Made by a program: the position numbers and the translations under genes. A stretch of 64,000 nt of DNA, taken from the NCBI GenBank assembly GCA_011316305.1, contig SAUG01000100.1:124001-188000 (forward strand), read 5' to 3'. Below are positions 21,357 through 35,233 of this stretch, in pieces. Source of the DNA: Rusavskia elegans (Eukaryota; Ascomycota; Lecanoromycetes; Teloschistales; Teloschistaceae). Position 1 is the first letter of the stretch; each line of letters begins with the position of its first letter. The notes beneath the pieces are model-generated. The model did no database searches. It was given only the letters and a program-made list of their open reading frames with translations, and was not told where the DNA came from.

Positions 21357-24300
21357 TAGATTGGCCGTTGAATCGAATTTCGAACCCGAGTTAAAAGAAT
21401 CGATCCGACCTAAATTAGTTTCGATTTTTTTAAATACCGAATTAAATCGGGTCGGATTTTTTTAGAATTCGATTTAATTCGATTTTAAATTAAATCCGGA
21501 AATATAAATTTAATCCGTTGAAATTATTAAAATCTTTTTATCTATATTATAAAATCTATTTTTTCATTTATAATATAGTAATATATTAGGGTAATATATT
21601 TATCTAGATATACTATTACTAGATATCGATAATTAATTAAATAGTTTAATAATTTTCTTTATATTTTTATTATTTTTGGTTTCCGCTTCTATTTTTTTTA
21701 TATCTTTCTTTTTTTCTATAATTTTATTTTTATCTTTATTTTTATCTTGATCTTTATTTTAATTCTAATTAATATTAATATTTCTAGCTAAATTTTCATT
21801 ATTTTCGAATTTAATATTATCCTATATAATAGTATATCTTTCTACTATCTAATATTCATTATTAACTTCGATAATATTATAAATTTTTTCTTTTTTCTTT
21901 TTATACGGAAATTTAATAGCTATATTAGCTATATTACTACTATAGCTAAATTTTTCAGTAAATTTCGATTATTTTTATAGAAATTCTAATATTCTAGTAG
22001 TTTTAAATTCTTTAAAACCGCTATAATAGATTATTCGTTATAAAATAGAACTAATAAATAATATTATATATTTAGTTAAAATTACTCTATCTATTTAGTT
22101 AATAGCTATAGTAAATTCGAAAAAAAATTAGAAAGAAATAATTATAAATTAGATAACTTTATTTAAAATTAATATATTATTTTAATATATTATTTTAGTT
22201 TTTTTCTATTTTATTTTATATGTAAATATAACTACTTTTATTTTTTAGACGAACTTTATAACGTAATTTAATTTTATAGTAAAATACTATATATAATTTA
22301 GTATTTAATAATATTTATAATATTCTATTATATTATTATAAAGTTTTTTACTAATTTTATAATCAGTTTCCTCGTTTTTAATATTTTATTCTAAAAGGGC
22401 TTTAATATTTAAATCTATAGTTTTCTATATATCGATTTTTTATAGTTTTTAGAAACGTCTTTATATAGTAATACGATAAATATTTTATTTTTTATAGAAT
22501 ATATATTTAGATTCCGACTATTTTCTATCGCGTTTAAAATTTATAACTGATTTAGATTATATAGATAGTAATTTTAATTTAGATATAGCGGGATATTAGA
22601 TAATAGCGAAGATAATAAAATAAAATAATAAAATTAATACGAGAAAAATCCTATATTAAATAGTAGCTAAAAATAAATAAAAATATATAATAAAATATAT
22701 TAAAAGTTTATAGAAAAATACGGATTCGTTTATTTTAACCGAAATCTAGCCGACGATTATATCAATTAACTAAATTTTATTTTCGATTTATTCTATTAAT
22801 TAACTATAACTATAAATTTTTGATATAATATATATCGTATTATTAGACTGGCTACTTCGGATCGAATTTCCGTCGATATTTCGAAAACCCGACCCGAGTT
22901 TTAACGAGTCGATTTAATCCGACCCGCTAAACGGTATAAATCGATTTCTAAAATTAAAATCGAAAATCGGATCGAATTATAAAATAGATATTAATAAAAA
23001 TCTAATTCGATCAACTAAATAATTTATATATAGTATAATATTATCAATAATTAATTAATTTATAAAAAATTAAATATTTATTAATATAATATATTTAGAT
23101 AATATATTTAGTTTGACTAAAAATCTTCTAGCTAATAAAATTAATTAATTAGATTTTTTTTAAATAGATAAATATGATTTTTATATTAGAATTACACTTT
23201 TATACTAGAATTAAATAGTTTTAGTAGATTAAATCCGAAAACCCGGGTTTAATCCGGTATCGAATCGGTTCGGTATCTAGAAAAATCAGAACCGATTCGG
23301 TTCGAATCCGAAATACGAATCCGGGTTCGAAACCCGATTCGACGGCCAGTCTACGTATTATACTATTTGTTTTTCCATTTATTATATTATAAAAATCTAA
23401 TAATAGTTTATTTTGATTAGATTAGTAATATATTAAAATAATATAATAAATTATATAACAGCGTTAAAAGATATTTTAGTATTTAAAAATATTACGAAAC
23501 CGATTTATAGAAATCTAGAAAGGATAAAAAATAGTAAAATTAAATAAAAAAAGAAAAAAGCCGATAGTATAGTAGTAAAACTAATATTCAAAAATAATAT
23601 ATTTTAAATAATCTAGTTAATAATATATCGATAGAAATATAAATAAATGACTAATATTATAATTTTTCGAAATATCCGTTACTTTTAGAAAGGATTTAAT
23701 AATCTAATTTTAAAAGTACTATTTATTAAATTATTCCGCGAAACCTTCGAAAATATTACTATAGAGATAGTTATTTCGGCTGGAATTAATAGAATATAGA
23801 ATACGATTTTAATAGTTTTATAATATTCTATAAAAGTATATATTATTATTTATCTAATAGATAAATATATTATTTTATTATTTTACTATTTATATACGAC
23901 TATATTTTCATTAATTCAATATTAATCTAGTAATAATTTATATTGACCGAGTTACTATTTAAAATAAATATATTAAATTTATTTAAATTATAGCTAGAAA
24001 ATAATAAACTAGTTAATAACCGAGTTTTATATAATTAAAAAATCCGGGAGAAAAATATATAATCTAAAATTTTTCTAGAAAAAAATATTTAAAATTATAG
24101 TCGTTATACTAGCTAGTATTGAATAAAATATATTACCTTTCTATATTATCTAAATGATTTATTATAAATAAAAGAAATAATATATATAAAGTAACAATTA
24201 TTAATAACAGTTATAGTATTCGACTATTTAATATAATTTTAAATCGGATCGGATTAAATTTTTATTAGTTTCTATTTTATAATCTAATCCGATTTTCGGT

Positions 24301-24415
24301 TCTAATATTAGAAATCGATCAAAACTATTTAACGAATTAGATTAAATCGATTTATTAAAACTCGGATTAAATTTCCGAAGTACCGACGGAAACCCGTATC
24401 GAAGTAATTGGTTTA
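21357..24415 (-). mobile_element. hAT-like DNA transposon, 3.06 kb, 8-bp TSD, RIP-degraded
   Basis: Left end tagattggccgttgaatcg at 21,357; the right end reads inward from 24,415 as the complement of a TAGACTGGCTAC-type end. The 8 bases on each side are identical (attataaa at 21,349-21,356 and 24,416-24,423). An 8-bp TSD with short TAGxC-type inverted ends and GC-rich subterminal CGGGT/TCGGG repeats is what hAT elements show. The end types place it in reverse orientation relative to the nested copy and to the copy at 61,820. No transposase frame is open. A 510-bp relative sits inside it. Confidence 0.8.
22844..23353 (+). mobile_element. Non-autonomous hAT-like element (510 bp) nested in the larger one
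   Basis: Starts tagactggctacttcgg (22,844) and ends ggccagtcta (23,353), perfect inverted ends for the first 9 bases (TAGACTGGC). The flanking 8 bases are identical: cgtattat at 22,836-22,843 and 23,354-23,361. It keeps both subterminal GC-rich regions and little else, so it has the structure of a MITE. Confidence 0.88.
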
Positions 24416-24423
24416 ATTATAAA

Positions 24424-25131
24424 TAAACGAAGATAAAACGATATAGTTTCGATATTCTAGCGATAGTATAAAATAATTTTTTTTTAATAAAAATTTCAAA
24501 TTTTTTAATTTTATTATTTAAATAACTTTTTTTTATATATTATTATTATATTGTTATATCTTTTTATAACAAATATTCTATTTTATTCTTTTTACTTCTA
24601 TATTATTTCTAGTAATCAAAATAATATTAATTATTATTATTTTCTATTCGAATATTTAAAAATTTATTAAATCAATATTTACAATAAATATTAAAAAAAA
24701 TCGAAGAAGTTTATCTAATTGAAAAGTAATATAATTCTATTTATTTTAATAATTTAAAAATAACTATAATAGTTATTATAGATTTTCGAAACGATACTAA
24801 AATAGTTAATAGATATATATTATTACATTTTGAAACAAATTGAATCGGATTCTAGAATTTCTGATTCGATTTAAATAAAATTATAATATTTTCGAATTAA
24901 ATTATAAACAAATTAGATTATTAACGAATTTTCGCGGGTTTAATCCGTTGGTAAGATATACTAATTAGTAATCGCGCTAGTATTGATAGTGAGTTAGTTT
25001 ATATAGAGTTTTCTAGTATTTTAATATTTATAGAAGCTAAAAATAGTAGTTAAACCATTTTAACATCTATATTAGATTCTCTAGAATTAATTTTAAAAGT
25101 TATTATTTTTAGTAAATTTTGATCCGAATCT
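24424..25131. other. AT-rich, no gene; hAT-like subterminal remnants
   Basis: Degenerate DNA. Segments at 24,835-24,950 and the flanks of the G2 insertion (about 25,110-25,131 and 32,642-32,740) carry repeated GATTCGA/TCGGAT words like the subterminal regions of the hAT family, possibly an older element split by G2. Confidence 0.35.
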
Positions 25132-25136
25132 AATTC

Positions 25137-25377
25137 TGTTATGGATCGATTTAAGATAATAATAATAGCTTGATGTTTCTATATAGGTGGAAAGCTCCTC
25201 TATAAACAAGCGAACAAGGCTGAGCGCTAGGCCTAATTAGGTAATAAATCCCGCAGGGCTAATAAACCGCGGTTAACGGGGCTTAGTCAGCGTATTAGTT
25301 AGCCGGTACTATCGGCCAGTACCTCTATATCTACTAAGTTCTATATAAGCTCTAGGCAGTTTAAATAGCTTATAATA
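25137..25377 (-). repeat. 3' LTR of the G2 element
   Basis: 241 bases, aligned end to end with 32,401-32,641; every difference seen by eye is a transition. Confidence 0.9.
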
Positions 25378-28300
25378 AATACTATAAAACGAAAAAATAG
25401 TATCGCCCTCGATACGCTCGTATTAAACGTTTAAAAACTTTAAAAAACGTTAAAAATAAAGGCGTTAAAAGGTTAAAAAGAAAATAGCACTATTAGAAAT
25501 CGAACCCGGGCTATACTAGAACCCCTAAATAATAAAAAACGGCTAATAGGGCAGCCGAGCTAATTTCTTTATTACTTAAATAGAGGTAGTACGTACTACT
25601 ACTATACTATAGCGTCTAGTAATAGAATTCTCGAGTTAGAACCTAATAGATAGTAGTAATACCTTGCCGAATATAAAAAGAAATATAATTATACTAGGTC
25701 GAACGTATAAAGCGCCGGCGAAATATAATAACTTATAAATATCTTAACTTTAGTCCGGAACGGCGTAGAAGGTCTACTAGCAGCGCGGATATTTAAAGCT
25801 CCGATTACTATAATACCGCTAGGATATAATTAGATTATTACTAATAACGAAGTCCAGATAGAAAGGGGAAACGTTTATTATATTTATTAATAAAGTCTAT
25901 ATAATATATTAAATTTTATAACCTATACTAGCTATTATATTACGGTCTATAACCTTTCTATTTAACTAGATACTAGAAGCGCTAGCGTACCTTTCGCCGA
26001 TCTACAATTCGTTCTACCTCGAACTAGTTAGAATCTTCCTCCGGGAATTCTATTTCGATAGTAGGAAGCTTATTATTAACCGGAAGCCGGTTAAAAAGAT
26101 TATTACCGATAGACGCTAGTTCTAATTAGGCTATAGAAATAATAGGATAGATTTTTATAGTAGTAGAAAGTTCTAATTCGTATATAAAATACCCGATTTT
26201 ATAAATTACCTTAAATAGACCAGCTCGTTAATACGAGAGCTTTTAATTAGTAACGTCTAGTAGTATATATCCGTAATAAAGCCTTAGGAAAATCTTATTA
26301 CCTAGTTTAAAAGATCTGGCTTTATATAGGTTATTATAACGGACCTTAGAAAAAGCGGTACTAAAAGCTATTATATTTTCTATCTCTGCCTATTTAATAG
26401 GTTTTAGGCGTTCTATATTTTCCGGTAGTAGGTCCGATAAAGTATTAACCGTATCCTTAAATCGAAAACCTAATACTAGTTTATTAAAGGCTATACTAGT
26501 AGCGGAGCTGGTTATATTATTAAACGCGAATTATAGAAATAGAATAGCTTTAGTCTAATTTTTACCCGGATATTCTATAAACTAGAAGCGAAAACTAATT
26601 TCTACTATTTAATTAATTCGTTCCGATTATCTATCGGTTTAGGAGTAATATACTATAGATACTAGAATTATCGTTCCTAGCTTCTAGAAGATCTGGCGCT
26701 AGAAAGATAATATAAATTTACGATCCCTATTACTAATAATAGCTAATAGGATTCTTTAGTTATATTCGAGTAAGACTATAATAATAAGGTTCGCCTAATT
26801 AACTATAGAGTAAGTAATCTATCTAGAAATTAGTAGAACCTTTTTAGTATATTTATATATAATCGTTAGTATATAATCCTTAGTAGAAAACTTCGTAGAT
26901 AATATAAGTACGAAGTCTATCGTAATTATATAAAACGGTACCTTCGGAGGAATTAGATTAAAGAAGCTATAGAGCCTATACCGCTTCGTTTAATTTAACT
27001 AGTATTACTAGCAGTACTTTATATATTTTTTAATCTTTTTATATATATTACGAATAAAGATCGATAGATAGAATTCCTCGTATATATAATAATACCTTTA
27101 ATAATATCGGTTATAAGCTTTACTAATAATTTCGCCTGCAAGTTTATCCGGAATATAGAATTAATCTCGGCTATTTCTAGAAATATAGTAGAAGAGTTCG
27201 TTATATATTCGGAAATTAATATCTAGTACGCGATATTTGTTATCTTTAATATTAGAATCTAGTTCCTAGGTTCGTAGTATTATAATAATCTTAATCTATC
27301 GCTTATTATTAGTATAGCCTTCCTTAATATACTATTTAAATTTATCTACTATTTCGATAAGCGTTATATAATATATTGGTATAATAGTATCCGGAACGTA
27401 CTATAGGATATCTTTTTTATTATTAAACTCGGTATTTCCGTATAGTATATCTAGGATACCTTCTTTATTTTTAACCAGCGTATAAGGGACCTTTGTTTTA
27501 AATTATAATAAGGTATTAGGAACGATATTAGTTTTACCTACTTTATAGCGTAATTTAATATTAAAAGCCGAAAGGTATTATAATATATAAACGAGTTTTA
27601 GATTTAGTTTATCGGTACTTATTATTTTAAATAAAGTCTATTTTAAAATTAAAACTACCGCCGAGTAATTAGTATATATAATTACTAGTAGCTTTAATAA
27701 TAAATCGATAAAATAGCGAGCCTTTTTTACTATCTAGACGATTCCAGCGACTTCTAATTCGGTAGGCTAATAATTCTATTCGGCGCTATTAAAGTATTTT
27801 TTTAGGAATATTATTAGCTATACCTTAATAGATAGGAAATCTTTATTAAAGTCTCTTTTAATATAGTAGATAATTACTATAAAGCCGAATTATTTTAATA
27901 TATCCAGGTCGACGTAGAGCTTCCTTATAGAGTTAAAATAATAAAGGAAAGTTAGTAGTTCGAACGCTATTTATAGTACCTAAAATAATTCCTTTTTTTC
28001 TAGAATAGGATTATACTTTAACTTCGTTAATTAAAGTTTATATTTAAGTCCTTTAAAGCCTCGTCTAAGTTCTTTTATAAATAGAGTCTTCCTTTTTTAT
28101 AGAGGTTCGATAAGCTATATATATCCTACGATTATATAATATAGCTAGCTAGTTATTTCGAAATAGGTTTCTAGATCCTATAGATATTTAGGAAAAGCCT
28201 TTTCTAAGATAGCTTTAATTTTATCCTCTAAAGTAGTTATTCCTAGTATATTAACGCGTTATCTAAGTAAACGAACTAAAGGATACTCTATAAATAATTT

Positions 28301-31300
28301 AGAAAGCGTAAAGCTTACTCGTTTTTCCCGGAATAGGGCGAAAACTTAATCTAGGTACTCTAGATATTCTTCTAAACTATATAAAAAGATTATAATATTA
28401 TCTATATAAGCTTTAACGAAATCTCTAAATAGGCGAAATAGTTTATCAGTCTAGCGCTATATATATAGCGGTAAGCCTTTATATCCTATAAATACTACCG
28501 AAGTTTATTCCTATCCGCGATAAAAAACTATAGTAAACTTATAATAATTATAATATTAGACTCTAAATTAATAAAACTATCCTATAGTTTTAATAATAGA
28601 AATATAGGAATACTCTAATACTAAAGCGATAATATCCGTTTATAGTAGAAAAGGATAACTATCCGTTTTTATAATAGCGTTAAAGCTTTAGATATTAACT
28701 ACTATTCGTCCCTTTTTCGTACTATCTAGAAGAGTCCTCTATACTATAAAAACAGGGTATATAAAAGACGTTAATTATTCGGAATACTCTATTTTACCTT
28801 ATTTATAAAGCTTATTAAAGGTTTTATTAAATTTAATACGGTCCGTATAGTTTAGATTATAAACCTTTAAAGGTATAGGCTTCGCTCCTTTCTTTAGGGG
28901 TATTAGTATTTATTCCTCTTTAGGAATATCTACTATAGCTCTCTAATTAGTAAATATATTTTAGTATTTTTTAGTAATAGCGGCTAGTTATTACGCTACT
29001 AGTAGTTTACTATAAACCGTAATATTATTAGATAGGCGGTATTCTAATTTAAAATTAATAGATATAGTAGGGGAAGCTAATTTAGCGAATTCGATATTTT
29101 TAACTAGATTCGTACTAAGTCTCGCTAAACTCTTACTAAGATTTACTTTATTAGCCGAATAGGAGGCGTTTTAATTAATTAGAATATTCTATATACTAAC
29201 TATATTAGATAATTCTAGACGATATACGGTCCTATTTTATATAACCGCGGTAGCGGCGAGTATCGCTATAGCTTTAATAGCTGCCTTCTTTACTAATTTT
29301 TTAACAGTATATTTAATAGTATTCTATATTAATTCTGCCGTAAGCGGAATTAGATTAGAAGCAGCGGTATAGTATTTTTTATACCGATTTTCGATAAATT
29401 TTCTAAGCCGAATTCGTTTAGATAAAACTACCGGCGAGTAGCTTACGTTATAGATATTTACGAAGCTAAGTAAGGCGTCGACTATATAAGTAAAAGCGCT
29501 ACCGTTAGAGCTAAAATTTATCTTCGGAATTAACTTTAATTTAGGCTCGAAGAAAAAATTATAGTTTCTAGAAATATCGCCTCGATATTATATTAGGACT
29601 CGTATAACCCTATTAGATTTTAAAATAATATTATCTTAAGCTCTAATAGTACGCCTAAAGTTAGACTCCTTATATATATAGGAGTTAAAGTTAACTTTAA
29701 AATTTTCGTAACTGCCGATAATAATTTACTATTTTTAATAATCTAAAATTATTTTTTCCGGAATTAAAATATCTATATCTAATAGTAGATTAGTTTATAG
29801 ATTTTTAATAATATAGATCTTCCTTATAAGCTCTATAATAGCTAAATCGCCCTTTAAATAGAAAATAAAAATAGTAAATTTATCGGTTCGATAGATTTAT
29901 TCGTCTATACTATAAATAGGAATCTTCTTCGGTAGTTTTTTAATTTCGATACCTTTTAAAATAAACTTTCTATCGGCTATTAATATTATATATTCTAAAT
30001 TAGTATATATATTTTTAATATTAGATATATCCGAATAGAAAGCTAATAGAAAAATAATATAATAGAAACGTTTAAAAGCTAAACCAGTTCCTATAACCTA
30101 CTCGCTATTTAAAGCGATTATACGAGATATAGAAGTATCTTCTTTACTAGGAGATTATTTATCGGCGATAAATATTTATATTTCGGCTTTATTATCTTTC
30201 GTATTCTAGTAAATAGTTTTAAAATATTTAAAAAATTTATTACGTAATTCGAATAAGGCGTTATACTTCTAATATAAATATAAAACCTTCGGCCTAGTAT
30301 TAATAAAGTTCTAGCTAACTTCTTTATATTCTAATTTTTTATAAGCTCTATTATAGTATTCGGCCTCTTTATTATAAAATTTAGCGGACCTATTACTATA
30401 ATATCTATAGGCGGGATCCTATTCGGTATATTAGATATAAGCTTTCTCTATAGTAGAATAATCTTCGCCGTATACGTTTTTATAAACTCCTATTTAATAG
30501 GCTTATTAAAACGGAGCTAGCGGCGCTAAATATTAGAAGTTTAGGCCGAAGTAAAATCTTCCTTAGAACTGGTTATTATAAGATCTCTAAAGTCTATTAC
30601 TATACGCTAGTATAGAGTTCTACTATATTAGAAAAGAATTTCTATATAGATTTTCTAATCTATTTATAAATATAAAGTAAAGAAAGTTCGCGCTACTTTA
30701 AATAGAAGGCGCTTCTAGTAGATCTCTCTTAATAAAAGGAGGCTAATATCTCTAGAAAGGCTAAAGAGTTTACTAAATTATAGAACGCTAATATTTATAT
30801 CCGGAAGGGCCGGAACTAAATATCGATTAGCGTACTAGATTCCCTAGTACTAGTTAAAGCCGGAATAGAAACGGATTCTCTATTTATTAATAGCTAGAAT
30901 TAGTAGGAGGTATTTCCCGGGATTACCGGAAATAGTCTTTTCCTATAGCCTAGATTTCGAGTTTATAATTATCTATTAATCGAAAGAACGTATTAATAAT
31001 AGTCTTTTCTATTAGTTTAAAGATAAAAGTAGTATAAAAAGGAATAGCGAGACCTATTTATATCTATATAATAATTTACCGAATATTAATTATTTCGGCG
31101 ATTTTTATAGCTCGAAGCCTAGCCTAGCTATATTTATAAGATTCGCGATAGTAGCTTATATCCTCGATAGTATACTTTTTTTTATTTAAAATATATATTC
31201 TTTCTTCTATTAGTAGTTTAAAGCGAGTAATTAAGGCGCTAATCTATATATCGAGGTTTTTTATTAGATATTCCTTTTCTATATCCGAAAGTTCGTTAGA

Positions 31301-32400
31301 ATACTATTATAGAGCTTTACCGCGAAGATATATCTATAGATTCTCTTTAATTTTACTATTTAACCTATCGATATCTTTAACTTGTTCGGTAAAGATATAG
31401 ATATTACGGAAATAGATATCCTTGCCTATATATTTAATATAAAGCCCGGTTTCGGCGGATTTATTATTATAGAAGGGGTAGAAATAGCTAATATCGCCTA
31501 CAATAAATTTCTCGTACTTATCGGCTCTAGTAAGGAATATAGGAAGTTTAAATAGCGGCGAAAGTATTTCTTTCTTTTATTAACTTTATTAGCGAAGTTC
31601 TATAAACTCTACCTAGATTATAATATTCTATTCCTCTAACTTTTCGAGAAATCGTACTATTATAGGATTAGAGCTGCAGTCTCGCGCTATATTTAGTTTC
31701 CGGATTATACCCGATTTAGATAAAATAAAAAAGTCCGCTAGGATTTTATCGACCGTATCTTCTTTTTTTTTACTTTTAATAGAGGTTCGATAATTTATAA
31801 TAGTTTATATATATATAGGGTCGTTCCGGAATTCCGTAGTACTTTTTCTAAAGCGTTTAATAGCAGCTTACGCTATAGCTCTACTATTTAATTATTCGTC
31901 GGGCTATCTAGGTAATCGGGATAGCCGGGAGAATAATTTTATTTTAGCGTTTATAGCGTTATCTATTTCGGTTCTAGAAGGCCTAAAGTTACTATAATTA
32001 TTATATACGAAATTTAATAAGTCTAATATATTCTGGTACTAATTAATAGTATATCTAAAGCCGGTTCTATCTATAAACTCGATAAGCTAGTACCCGAGAA
32101 GAATAGTACTATCGTCGAGAAATAGGAGTAGCTTATCTATCGCTATCGTAATTAATTAGAGTCTAATTAATAAACCGGTTTATTTCTATTATACCTAAAT
32201 ATATAAGATATAATTAGTAAAAAACGGTAGTTTTTTAATAAATACTACTAATAAAATATATTTAATTAAAATAATTAGTATCTCCGAAAATACGGATAAT
32301 ATTACTAGTATTATTAGTATTTATAAACGGGAATTAGATTTTATAAACGCTATATATATATTATATAGTACGTATAAATAAATTTTTTATTACTATTAAT

Positions 32401-32641
32401 TATTATAGATCGATTTAAGATAATAATAATAGCTTGATATTTCTATATAAATAGAAAGCTCCTCTATAAATAAGTAAATAAGGCTGAACGCTAGGCCTAA
32501 TTAGGTAATAAATCCCGTAGAGCTAATAAACCGCGGTTAACGGGGCTTAGTCAGCGTATTAGTCAGCCGGTACTATCGGTCAGTGCCTCTATATCCACTG
32601 AGCTCCATATAAATTCCAGGCAACTCAAATGGCTTATAACA
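32401..32641 (-). repeat. 5' LTR of the G2 element
   Basis: Partner of 25,137-25,377. Its last 60 bases keep many CpA/TpG that the other LTR has lost. Confidence 0.9.
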
Positions 32642-32646
32642 AATTC

Positions 32647-33150
32647 GAATCGAAACGGATTGAATCGATATTTATATAATACGATTTAGATTCGATTTAA
32701 ATCCGTTCGGATTAAATTCGAATCGAAATTTTTTATATTCCGTTCCGAAATCTATATATTATATTATCGTTTAAAGTATTTAAAATATATAATATAGCTA
32801 ATTATTATATAACTGGAAATCAAGTAATAGATATTATTAACGATTAATAGTATATTCTTTATTCAAATACTATATTAAATGATAAAAATCGATAATTAAA
32901 AATATTAAAATAATATATTATAGTTATAAATTTTATTAATAAACGAAATAACGAATATTATTCGCGAAAATATAATATTTTAATAAATTACTATTATTTT
33001 CTTTGAAATCCGCTTTGATATAATATAAATTTACAATTTTTTTTAATATAATTATATTGTATTATTAAAATTCTATTCCGATAGCGATATTTAAATTTCT
33101 ATTTTTAAAAGTAAATACTATTAGTATTCTAGCGACGGTATCGATCTTCG
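32647..33150. other. AT-rich, no gene
   Basis: Degenerate. The first 100 bases have GATTCGA-type words (hAT-like); nothing else is recognised. Confidence 0.4.
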
Positions 33151-33162
33151 TTATTATATTAT

Positions 33163-33999
33163 TTAATTAATTTGGATTTGGTTTTAATATCCGGTAAACT
33201 AATGATTCGGTAAATAAATCAGGCGTTAGTATACTAGTATCCAATATACGATAAAAGAATTAATATTCTAATATAATTAATTTAAGTAACGATTTTCTAA
33301 AACTTTAATTTAAATTAATTTAGTAGTATAACGTATCCTTCTATTGATAATTTAATATAGAAGTTTTTATCGATAAATATATCTCGTAGTTATCGCTTCT
33401 TTTTTTTCTTTTATTAATAATATAAGCTTGAAACTTTTTACGTATATATATACTTTTATAATAGCGATATAGTAGTTAAATCAAACGGCAGTATATTTAT
33501 AATAACTATATTCACTCGCGCGGATATCGACAATCTCGTTATAGCTAGAATAATCTATTTTAATTTTAATTAAAATCTTTATTTTATCGTCTTTAAAACG
33601 CGCTATCCGACTTCTCTATTTTCTTTTAATCTAATCGACCGGTTAAAGCTTCTAGTCGTAGTAGTAAACGTATTAGCTAGCGATTCTATAGCTAGTAACT
33701 ATTTGAATATTATACGGGCTAAAAAGTATTTTAACAGTTTAACGAAACGTTTAAATACGGGTTGTACGATAAATATAGCCGAAGCGACGAATAGTAGAAG
33801 ATTCGTAATCGTAAATAAAAGAGAAAATAGTCAAATGAAAGTAATTGACTACGCTGCAAACCTTGTTGTACCTTTGGCTATAGAAATTTCTTTAAAGATA
33901 AAATATAATAATCGTTACCGTAGATAACGTTTATGAAATATATATATATATATATATATAAATTCAATATAATTTTAAATAAAAACTTTTTAAAAAAGA
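33163..33999 (-). mobile_element. Unclassified retroposon, family R, copy a
   Basis: Same family as the copies at 37,007, 47,899 and 52,344, but inverted. Flanks ttattatattat (33,151-33,162 and 34,000-34,011) form a 12-bp TSD. The A-rich tail is at the low-coordinate end (T-rich on the plus strand), so the element reads leftwards. A plus-strand frame at 33,703-33,927, antisense to the element, reads KKYFNSLTKRLNTGCTINIA and matches the protein-like frame of copy c. It includes a (TA)n run at 33,937-33,960. Confidence 0.7.
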
Positions 34000-34011
34000 T
34001 TATTATATTAT

Positions 34012-34776
34012 ATTTTACTATAATAAAACAAAATATACAAAATATAATTAATAATTTATTATATAAAATAGCTAAATTTAAAGATTATAAAATTAAAAAT
34101 CAATATTTTGAAAATTATAGTATATAAAAACTAAAGCTACTATAAAAAAATTTTATTAAAAAGTTTTTTTTTATATTATTAGAAAGTATCAGACTATAGA
34201 ATAGTTTTTCAAACTATATTATTTTGAATTTTGATTTCGACTATCAGCCGTATAATATATAATATTATTTGATTAACGTTATTTATTAATAGTTTAAATT
34301 GAAAAACAATATTTTTATTTTCTATAATAAATATTTTTTCGAAACTAGCGTTACTATTTATTTTTTTAATTTTTATAAAAGTATCTATTTGCTATTACTT
34401 TAATATTTTTAATAATAACGATAAATTTTATATAATAATATTTCTACGAGTATTAAAAAAAAGAAAAATTTAAATTTATTATCTATTATATTAATATAAT
34501 TATTAATAACTTTTTTTATTATAAAATTTAAATCAATTTAAAAAATCCGAACTATAATTTCTAGAAATTAAAGAAATCGATATTTAAATCTTTTAAATAT
34601 ATTTGCTATTATTTTAATATATTTTGATTTTATCAATTTTGTTAGATTTTAAAAATAAAATTTTTTTAGATAAAGATTTTAATTATATTACAAAAAGTTA
34701 CGCCGCTAGTACTATATTTATTATTATTTCAAAATATAAAAAAAAATTATTTCGAATGAAATTTTTTTAAAAACTA
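34012..34776. other. AT-rich, no gene
   Basis: Nothing recognised apart from short A/T runs. Confidence 0.4.
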
Positions 34777-34787
34777 GACTAGTTATA

Positions 34788-35222
34788 TATATACGATTTA
34801 ATCATTCGAATTTTTGATTATTTTTTACGAATTAGTATTAGAGATACTATTCGATCAGATTACGTAATTCTTTGGATTTATTAAATATTTACCGCGAATT
34901 CAATTTAGAATTCCCGAAAAAGCTAGATCTGGACTAAAATTTAAAGGAAAATCGTAATCTATTAAATTTTATTAATTAATTTAATTTACTTCGATTAGAA
35001 TCGGCTAGACCGAGAAATTTTTTTTAAATAATTGTATTATATAATTTCTATATAAACTCTAGATAAAAATCGACTTGGTCGATTAAAAAAATTCAAGTAT
35101 TAGATTAGCTTTCGAGGAATTCAAATCCCCGACCCGCTGGATTAACTCCGCTAATTCCGAAATGGAACGCGGATCCGTTAGACCTCCAAATCACGCAGCG
35201 TTACCACTACGTCATTCAAACC
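34788..35222 (-). mobile_element. tRNA-derived SINE, copy A
   Basis: The tRNA-like head is at the right end. Reverse-complemented, it carries an A-box-like tgacgtagtgg and a degenerate B box (ggatttgaatt). The body and 3' end match the other SINE copies. The 11-bp duplication gactagttata flanks it (34,777-34,787 and 35,223-35,233). Confidence 0.8.
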
Positions 35223-35233
35223 GACTAGTTATA

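Larger units (their letters stand above)
25137..32641 (-). mobile_element. Ty3/gypsy chromovirus, family G2, full length (7.5 kb), RIP-degraded
   Basis: Two 241-base LTRs (25,137-25,377 and 32,401-32,641) start TGTTA/TATTA and end TAACA/TAATA. The flanking aattc (25,132-25,136 and 32,642-32,646) is a 5-bp TSD. The element reads leftwards. A protease-like segment (NLLLDIDILIPEKIIL with stops) lies near 29,750; the reverse transcriptase box YIDNIIIF (canonical YxDD with the second D as N) at 28,409-28,383; the integrase core TIDFVL near 26,900. A chromodomain lies near 26,025-25,890 (FEVERIVDRRKVR..YLVK*KGY, with the conserved Trp turned into a stop). RT before integrase is the gypsy order. It holds no intact frame. 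Confidence 0.9.

Noticed and set aside
21357..23353. Single hAT element of 2.0 kb ending at 23,353
   Set aside because: The flanking 8-mers do not match for this pairing, whereas 21,357-24,415 and 22,844-23,353 each have identical 8-bp flanks.
33703..33927. Stand-alone small gene
   Set aside because: It lies inside retroposon copy a, antisense to it, and matches the broken frame of copy c; treated as part of the element.
33937..33960. (TA)n run as a regulatory site or CRISPR-like repeat
   Set aside because: A simple dinucleotide run shared by all copies of the retroposon family; no spacer-repeat structure occurs anywhere in the window.
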